Source: Candidatus Thiodubiliella endoseptemdiera (lineage in GTDB: Bacteria; Pseudomonadota; Gammaproteobacteria; PS1; Pseudothioglobaceae). From it: DNA of 64,000 bases. Of the stretch, positions 58,370 through 64,000 are shown one piece after another. Within the stretch, counting starts at the first letter, position 1. Every line of letters starts with the position of its first letter. The stretch is from the NCBI GenBank assembly GCA_013416635.1, contig JACCHT010000002.1, positions 186,001 to 250,000 of the forward strand, written 5' to 3'. The translations under genes and the position numbers were made by a program. The notes beneath the pieces are model-generated. The model did no database searches. It was not told the origin of the DNA and saw only the letters and a list, made by a program, of their open reading frames with translations.

Positions 58370-59406
58370 ACGAATCCCTAATTTAGAGTAGAAAAATACG
58401 TAAATAAACTTGATAGCGTGGATTATACCAAACTGAAGCTATAAGATTTATTTTAATTAAAAACAGCAAAAACTTTAACTATTACGTTTTTGCAGGACAC
58501 TCTTGGATAACGAGCCAATTTAAAACAACCTTGTAATCTCAAGTAATAGTTGAACTTTCAAATTAAAAGGAGTTTTAAACATTATATTTCCAAATATCTT
58601 TTACCACATATAATTTTCATGAAAGTAAACCAAATTATGCTAAAAATTGGCTTGTTGATTATGATAAAGTTTGTCAGAATTAAGGATTGAAATAAACTAA
58701 TTTCTCAAAAAATGCATTTTTTCACTTAACATTCATCTAAATTAAACTCAAATTTAAGCTTCATTTGTTTGTGTATTTAACAACTTTCTTTGTTCTTAGC
58801 TTGGATGTCCATGGCATTCAGCTTGATGAAGGTATTTTACCAGTTTAGCATTTTAATGTTATGCACGTTTGGTAAAATGCTTTTGAATTAACAAATTTGG
58901 TTTGTAAACAAATATGATTTATTTTACATTTACCCAAATTTTTGTAATTAACAAATTAAAATAATTTTATTTTCTAATTTGGGGTTTTATGAAGTTTTCT
59001 TCCAAAATTATGAAAGTTTTAAAGGATGTTATCTTAGTGAAAGCAATCTGTACCTTAGGACCTATTATTGAATAATCAACACTAATTTTTTTTTAAATAC
59101 TGGTAAAAATTTGGTTTGTTTTTACTGTTTTTACCGAATTATTATTAAGTAAACGGTTTGAAATAGAAAATTTTAAAGATTGTTTGATTTTGGGGTTTAT
59201 AAGGATTAGTCATACTTCGTTAATAATTTTCAAAAATATATAAAACAAGCTGCCCGATGACATTAAAATAAACCTATTACACAGTCAAGGTATAACGCCA
59301 AAAAATCGTTTAAATTTATATTGGAAAAGTATTACAGGCAACGCTGTAAATACATCAAAGACAAGATTGATACTAGTTTGGTTCCAGACGATAATATCTT
59401 TACATA
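58370..59406 (+). pseudogene. Second, decayed hipA copy
   Basis: Patches align with 54060-55249. Examples are AAATACGTAAATAAACTTGA, TTGCAGGACACTCTTGGA and CATTATATTTCCAAATATCT, then the near-identical last 200 bases up to ACGATAATATCTTTACATAA. The body is full of indels while the 3' end is almost unchanged. It is followed by a glcE copy in exactly the same arrangement as the intact hipA at 55249. Confidence 0.7.
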
Positions 59407-59408
59407 AA

Positions 59409-59757
59409 ACCCATCGCTACTGAAAAACCCTTTCGGGTCAAATACCAATTTTAATTTCTGCTCAATCGCAGTTCTTAACACTGATTTATTCTCTAATTTA
59501 ACAGAGGCGTTAAGTTTACCAACATACGCACTGGGTAGGACTTTGAAACTGATTTGAGTGATGATGGCCAACTGGCCTTTTGAGCCGACTAATAGGCGGG
59601 CGACATCGTAGCCGGCGACATTTTTCATTACTTGACCGCCGAAGGTGAGGGTGTCGCCGTTGCCGTCGATGATTTGGATGCCTAGGACGCTGTCGGCAAT
59701 GTCTTATGTGGCACCGATACTGCTGTCGTCTTTGGCGTAAAAGGGGAGGGATTGGTT
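59409..59757 (-). pseudogene. Partial glcE copy (3' two-thirds)
   Basis: The minus strand matches the intact glcE from about its middle (IGATYAN-like start, then IIDGNGDTLTFGG and KNVAGYDVARLLVGSKGQ) to the stop. It is cut at its 5' side by a terminal piece of the MITE. Two small frame breaks are present. It is longer than the fragment at 55263. Confidence 0.85.
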
Positions 59758-59758
59758 G

Positions 59759-59775
59759 ATTTATGCAAAGGTCTC
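59759..59775 (+). mobile_element. MITE terminal remnant
   Basis: ATTTATGCAAAGGTCTC, exactly the right end of the 161-bp element, fused directly to the truncated glcE copy. The rest of the element is gone. It probably marks a deletion or recombination breakpoint. Confidence 0.8.
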
Positions 59776-59918
59776 TAATAAAATATTAACAGTTTCTATT
59801 TTGGTAAATACAGGTATCTAATACAACACCGTAAAGGTTACAAAATGTGGTGCCTGTTGGTCACTTATTTTATACCTGCTTCTGCCCATGATTTTTAGTT
59901 AGATTGAGTTAGTATGCA

Positions 59919-59939
59919 TTCCCACGCACAGCGTGGGAA
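59919..59939. repeat. Palindrome TTCCCACGC-ACA-GCGTGGGAA
   Basis: Perfect 9-bp arms with a 3-base loop. It is 11 bases from the end of the reverse-transcriptase gene and may also act as its terminator, though no T-run follows on the minus strand. It resembles dispersed REP palindromes. Confidence 0.8.
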
Positions 59940-59949
59940 CGAAAAAATA

Positions 59950-61488
59950 TTAGCTTCTTGATAAAAAAATTGACTTCTTTGTTCTCAATAACGCAAGGCA
60001 CCTATTTATTTCTACTTTGTCAATAATATTTTCCGTTGTCATAATATCGTGAAAATCTTGATTCAGCCAATCTTTAGAGTTCCAAAGCAAATTTGTAGAG
60101 CCAACACTAATTAAATAATTATTTGCCATGTATTTGATCTTAATGCCGGCAACAATGGCTATTCTTTGTAGCCATAAAAACAAATACTCTGAATTAGATT
60201 TATTTTTAAATTTTTTCACAACCAAATCAATAATTTTCTTTTTATCACTTAAACTACAAATAATAGTGCTTAGTATTGAGGCAAATATTGGATATATCCT
60301 AGGAATTTTTAAGGCAATACTCACTAAAATACTGACTAATGTGCGGAATGATTTTCTTTAAACCCTTCTATTGTTTTTGATTTTGTATAGTAAAAATGCA
60401 TACTTTTTAACTCTTTTATTTTTATCTCCCTATGCAATTGCTTATCTAAAATTATTTAATGCTACATTTAACGCCCCAGAATTCGGATAATTATCAGCCA
60501 AATTTTTAATGACTAACAACTGTTTTTTAACATCTGTATGATTTTGATAATTATTTACAATCTGATGCAATTTATCAGGTTTAATTGAGGAGTTAACAAC
60601 ATCATCAGAAAAAATAGTTTTTTCGTCGTTAAGACGCATTCCCAATTCACTTAAAATTTTAGAAAGTTCTCTAATAATAGTATCACCATCTTTTGAATTA
60701 TTCACAAAAATACGATAATCATCTCTATATCTAATAATATGATAATCCATGCTATTGTCTAAACAATTGCTTAAACATTCATCGATATAACCCAGAACCA
60801 TCTCAGCAATAAAATCCATTAAAACACTACCTTGCGGTATGCCGTTGGTTTGCCCATAATTCATGCTACGCAAAAGTGTGTCAATCTTATTTCCAATTAA
60901 TGTATTTGCATGTTCTTTCTTTGCAACTGTTTTTGTATGAATTGCCCAAGGGATGGAATGTGTATAAATTGCACCATAGCAATCAACAATATCTGTATGA
61001 AAAATATAATCATATTCTAATCCCAGCTCAATTGATTTTTGTTCAACTTGTTTTGACCATGCTGATATTTGCTCTTTTGTACTATCGCCTTTCAACGATA
61101 CAATCGGTATGCTTGCACAAACAATTTCTTTATTTTCTTGAAAACCTCTAAAGGCAAGTAAAATTTCACTCCAATTGCTTTCTTTAGTTATTTCATGCAC
61201 TAAATCTACATACAAAACAGGATGTATTAGTTGAAGCAAGCGCCAACTATATTTACCATTTTTATTATTGAATAGTTTGTAATTTACATCTTCATACCTA
61301 CTTGGATAAATATTTTTTTCTTTTTTTTCTTTATAAACTTCTGGGTTAGTCTTTAGTTCAGCGGATATTGCATTTATTAAAGGATCGAATTTTATGTACG
61401 GTGGGAATTTAATTGTACTATAACTTTCTTTTTGTAAAAGAAAATCTCTTGCCTTTTTGTAGTCTAATTGTAATATATTTTTAGCCAT
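59950..61488 (-). CDS. Defence-type reverse transcriptase (UG/Abi-like, frameshifted)
   Basis: The first 348 residues hold the polymerase core. Motif A is TDIVDCYGAIY (165-175), motif B GIPQGSVLMD (216-225), motif C RYRDDYRIF with YRDD (254-257), and motif D follows in NDEKTIFS. After a break near 60450 the frame continues as KQLHREIKIKELKSMHFYY. A second helical part follows (KIPRIYPIFASILSTI to the end), in total about 510 residues. This size and the C-terminal helical domain fit the UG/DRT and Abi reverse transcriptases that act against phages. No retron RNA, Cas1 or diversity-generating repeats were found. Confidence 0.82.
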
Positions 61489-61489
61489 A

Positions 61490-61627
61490 TTGATTAAGTC
61501 ACCCTATAAATTTCCAATCCCAACCTACCCAACGCTTGTAAATACTCCATTTTACTGCCAAACAACTCAACAATTTCAGCGGCGAGCAAAATGCATCCAG
61601 CACTTTACGGGCTTGCCCTTGTGTCAT
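61490..61627 (-). CDS. Small ORF upstream of the reverse transcriptase (about 46 codons)
   Basis: The ATG at 61627 overlaps the glcE stop (ATGA). With one base added near 61580 the frame reads TQGQARKVLDAFCSPAEIV then ELFGSKMEYLQALGRLGL and EIYRVT, ending about 8 bases before the RT start. The overlaps on both sides suggest it is translated, but it is short and I do not recognise it. Confidence 0.4.
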
Positions 61628-62178
61628 TTAAAAATACCCCTAGGGTCAAACACCAATTTTAATTTCTGCTCAATCGCAGTTTTTAACACTGATTTATTCT
61701 CTAATTTGACAGATGCGTTAAGTTTACCAACATACGCACTGGGTAACACTTTAAAACTGATTTGGGTGATGATAGCTAAACGCCCTTTTGAGCCGACTAA
61801 TAGGCGGGCGACATCGTAGCCGGCGACATTTTTCATTACTTGACCGCCGAAAGTGAGGGTGTCGCCGTTGCCGTCGATGATTTGGATGCCTAGGACGCTG
61901 TCGGAGATGTCTTGTCCGCCGTTAGCATAGACTGCGCCGATACTTTGGTCGTCTTGTGCATAAAAGGACAGTGCTTGATTGTTTTGGGCGAGTTGGGTTT
62001 TTATTTCGGCAATTTTGGTGCTGGCTTTAACGGTTATTACCAGCTCTTCGGGGTAATATTCTACCACGCCTGAGTAATCTAATAATGTGCTATTGATAGT
62101 CAGACTATCAGAGGTTTTGACTAGATTTTGTAGTTGTTGAATGCGTGTGTCTATGGACTTGTTCATTGAATTATTCAC
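61624..62178 (-). CDS. glcE: Glycolate oxidase FAD-binding subunit, short form
   Basis: 184 residues with the PP-loop-like FAD segment EYYPEELVITVKAST and SIGAVYANGGQD. GGQVMKNVAGYDVARLLVGS is diagnostic for GlcE. It ends FDPRGIF, the normal GlcE terminus. About 150 residues of the usual middle are missing between VLPSAYVGKLNAS and the tail, although all three copies in the window share this shape, so the short form is the local ancestral state. It overlaps glcD by one base. GlcE pairs with GlcD and GlcF to oxidise glycolate. Confidence 0.85.
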   Translation of the reverse strand: MNNSMNKSIDTRIQQLQNLVKTSDSLTINSTLLDYSGVVEYYPEELVITVKASTKIAEIKTQLAQNNQALSFYAQDDQSIGAVYANGGQDISDSVLGIQIIDGNGDTLTFGGQVMKNVAGYDVARLLVGSKGRLAIITQISFKVLPSAYVGKLNASVKLENKSVLKTAIEQKLKLVFDPRGIFK

Positions 62179-63605
62179 TAGAACCGCTCCAATTCTGGGT
62201 GGGGTAATTTGCCGTGATGGATGTGCATTGCACCCAGTTCGGCGCAGCGGTGTAATTCGGGGACGGCTTTGCCGGGGTTGAGTAAGGATTGAGGGTCAAA
62301 TGCGGCTTTAATTTTGTGGAAAATTGCCAATTCTTTGGCGTTGAATTGATGACACATTGCGTCTAATTTTTCTACGCCCACGCCGTGCTCTCCTGTAATT
62401 GTGCCGCCCATATCAACGCTGAGTTTTAGGATGTCTGTGCCGAATTTTTCGGTTTTTTCCAACTCGCCTTTAACATTCGCATCATACAAAATCAGGGGGT
62501 GTAAATTGCCATCGCCTGCATGGAAAACATTCGCTACTCTGAGTTGATATTTTTGGCTTAAAACATTAATTTTCTCTAACATATCTGCCAAATATCGCCT
62601 TGGGATGGTGCCGTCCATACAATAATAATCAGGCGATAATCTACCGACTGCTGGGAAAGCAGATTTTCGACCTTTCCAAAGATTAAGGCGCTCTTCTTCA
62701 CTTTCAGAAACCTTTAACGATGAAGCACCTACCAGCACTTTTAACACAGTATCAATTTCTGCTTGTACTTGCTCAGTCGTGCCATCTAACTCGCACAATA
62801 ATAACGCTTCTGCGTCTAATGGATAGCCTACATTGGCAAAGCCTTCGGCGGCTTCAATGGCAAAACTGTCCATCATTTCCAACCCCGCAGGAATAATGCC
62901 CGCTTTGATAATATCTGCCACTGCATTGGCACAATCACGCACCGAATCAAACCCTGCCATCACCACACGGGCAAGTTCGGGAGTTGGGGTGAGTTTGACG
63001 GTAATTTCAGTAACCACGCCCAGCAGCCCTTCCGAGCCATTCATCAACGCCAACAAGCCCAAACCTTCATCTTCACGATTCAAAATCAGCTCTTCGCCAT
63101 CAATCGTGAGTATTTTTAAAGCGGCAATATTATGCACCGTCAAGCCGTATTTCAAACAATGCACGCCGCCCGAATTCTCCGCAACATTACCCCCAATCGT
63201 GCAAGCAATTTGGCTGGATGGGTCAGGTGCATAATACAGCCCAAACTCTGCTACTGCCTCACTAATCGCAATATTCCTTACCCCTGGCTCAACCACTGCC
63301 AGCCGATTTTTCACATCAATTGATTTAACTTTATTCAGTTTTGAAAGTCCCAACACCACCGACTCCGCCAACGGCATCGCCCCACCTGCCAACCCTGTGC
63401 CTGCACCTCGTGTTACTACAGGCGTGTTATGCGCTTTACAAATTTTCAACACTTGTTTAATCTGCTCAACACTCTCAGGTAACACTACTGCTAAAGGTTT
63501 TTGTCGATACACACTCAAGCCATCGCATTCAAATGGGCGGGTGTTTTCCTCGCCAGTGATGACATTGCCTTTAAGCGTTTTTTGTAATTGCTGGATGACT
63601 GTCAT
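62178..63605 (-). CDS. glcD: Glycolate oxidase FAD-linked subunit
   Basis: A 475-residue intact protein. The FAD PCMH domain has VVTRGAGTGLAGGAMPL, PDPSSQIACTIGGNVAENS and GLLGVVTEITVKL. The C-terminal domain has the HAGDGNLHPLIL and ITGEHGVGVEKLD metal/substrate motifs. It oxidises glycolate (or D-lactate) to glyoxylate. It is the first gene of the glc operon on this strand; glcE starts at its stop, and glcF has been displaced to 52781. Confidence 0.96.
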   Translation of the reverse strand: MTVIQQLQKTLKGNVITGEENTRPFECDGLSVYRQKPLAVVLPESVEQIKQVLKICKAHNTPVVTRGAGTGLAGGAMPLAESVVLGLSKLNKVKSIDVKNRLAVVEPGVRNIAISEAVAEFGLYYAPDPSSQIACTIGGNVAENSGGVHCLKYGLTVHNIAALKILTIDGEELILNREDEGLGLLALMNGSEGLLGVVTEITVKLTPTPELARVVMAGFDSVRDCANAVADIIKAGIIPAGLEMMDSFAIEAAEGFANVGYPLDAEALLLCELDGTTEQVQAEIDTVLKVLVGASSLKVSESEEERLNLWKGRKSAFPAVGRLSPDYYCMDGTIPRRYLADMLEKINVLSQKYQLRVANVFHAGDGNLHPLILYDANVKGELEKTEKFGTDILKLSVDMGGTITGEHGVGVEKLDAMCHQFNAKELAIFHKIKAAFDPQSLLNPGKAVPELHRCAELGAMHIHHGKLPHPELERF

Positions 63606-63617
63606 TTTTAAACTTTA

Positions 63618-63890
63618 TCAAATCTTCAAAGTAATCTTATCTTCCACAAATTGATGAACCAAAGATGAAAGTATCGTTTGATAAGGGATGTTGGCTTTGG
63701 CGCTTTTTCTTTTTAACATCAGCATATCTCGCTCTGCGATTCTTATGTTAATATTCTTGGTTTTATTTAGATAATTTTTGGCAGCCATTTTTGCCACCAA
63801 TAATTCCTCTTCAAAATTATCAACTTGTTCAAAATTGTCCGTGCCTTTGATTGCGTCTAAAAGGTCTTGTTCATATTCATCTAATATCAT
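63618..63890 (-). CDS. CopG/BrnA-like antitoxin
   Basis: 90 residues. The acidic N-terminus (DEYEQDLLDAIKGTDNFE) leads to a ribbon-helix-helix region, NINIRIAERDMLMLKRK then SAKANIPYQTILSSLVHQF. These antitoxins bind their own promoter and neutralise the toxin encoded just upstream. Its ATG overlaps the toxin stop in ATGA fashion, the usual toxin-first order of this class. Confidence 0.85.
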   Translation of the reverse strand: MILDEYEQDLLDAIKGTDNFEQVDNFEEELLVAKMAAKNYLNKTKNINIRIAERDMLMLKRKSAKANIPYQTILSSLVHQFVEDKITLKI

Positions 63891-64000
63891 AATTTATCCT
63901 CATATAGTTTGTGCATTTTTCTGCTTGGAATAATGGTTTTTAAAAAAATTTCATTGTCATTTTTAATATATGGAACAACATAAACATAGCCCATTATCCT
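63887..64000 (-). CDS. Toxin of a type II pair, C-terminal fragment (runs off the window)
   Basis: Thirty-seven residues are visible: GYVYVVPYIKNDNEIFLK then TIIPSRKMHKLYED. This is the style of BrnT/DUF4258-like ribonuclease toxins, which end in a T-I-x-P-S-R-K motif. The start is beyond the window. The 4-base overlap with the antitoxin supports a coupled pair. Confidence 0.65.
   Translation of the reverse strand, partial: RIMGYVYVVPYIKNDNEIFLKTIIPSRKMHKLYEDKL

Noticed and set aside
436..59775. CRISPR array
   Set aside because: The repeated units are widely scattered MITEs with target duplications, not short direct repeats with regular spacers; no cas genes are present.
59950..61488. Retron, group II intron or diversity-generating retroelement
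   Set aside because: No msr/msd-like inverted repeats, intron domain V, template/variable repeat pair or Avd protein could be seen around the reverse transcriptase.

Overview
The window reads as chromosome of an AT-rich gammaproteobacterium. The housekeeping set fits this: GatCAB amidotransferase, NagZ/AmpG peptidoglycan recycling, EpmB, RsfS/RlmH, NhaD, YgfZ and GlcDEF. The small operons, low GC, short intergenic gaps and heavy load of toxin-antitoxin, defence and tiny mobile elements recall the SUP05/Thioglobaceae sulfur oxidisers and their bivalve symbionts. That placement is inference from protein style; no rRNA is present to confirm it.

Layout. 1-2022: a selO-like fragment, a DUF465 gene and gatB. 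2036-13893: a 12-kb minus-strand defence island sitting between gatB and gatA. 13957-20885: gatA, gatC, a coiled-coil membrane protein, aroB, ileS and a damaged rluB. 21297-27059: trpS, coaX, nhaD, ygfZ and two membrane proteins. 27269-33919: mutM, an S24-like protein, a MITE-split DUF2798 gene, pgeF, rluD, three tRNAs (two Glu, one Ala) and the gloB-like/nadD/rsfS/rlmH/GST operon. 33956-39408: an MMPL exporter, a Fic protein, a LolA-like protein and an outer-membrane barrel. 39578-49417: arsC-like, TlpA-like, epmB, uvrD, djlA-like, nagZ, ampG, rhodanese, YkuD and rlmD. 49396-64000: a rearranged zone with glcF, glcE and glcD pulled apart by a HipA toxin with a divergent partner, restriction-modification remnants, a RhuM remnant, a defence-type reverse transcriptase, duplicated glcE/hipA pieces and a toxin-antitoxin pair at the edge.

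The most interesting unit is the gat island. In order of transcription it holds a DUF4007 protein, a very large P-loop ATPase of BrxC type, a PAPS-reductase/DndC-like PP-loop protein, a DEAH helicase, a GHKL ATPase, a Ser/Thr kinase, a GmrSD/SspE-like DUF262-DUF1524 nuclease, a ParB-like protein and a HicB-like antitoxin. The first four resemble phosphorothioation-type (BREX type 4/Pbe-like) modification systems, but PglZ and BrxL are absent. The rest may be a sensing and effector arm.

A 161-bp miniature element (ends GAGACC...GGTCTC, 5-bp target duplications) occurs in 11 copies plus one terminal remnant. At least two copies supply the apparent ribosome-binding site of the next gene.

Many conserved genes are broken by one- or two-base indels, almost always a missing base in a short homopolymer. 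Most of these are probably sequencing errors rather than decay, so the frameshifted genes below are described as single genes spanning the break.
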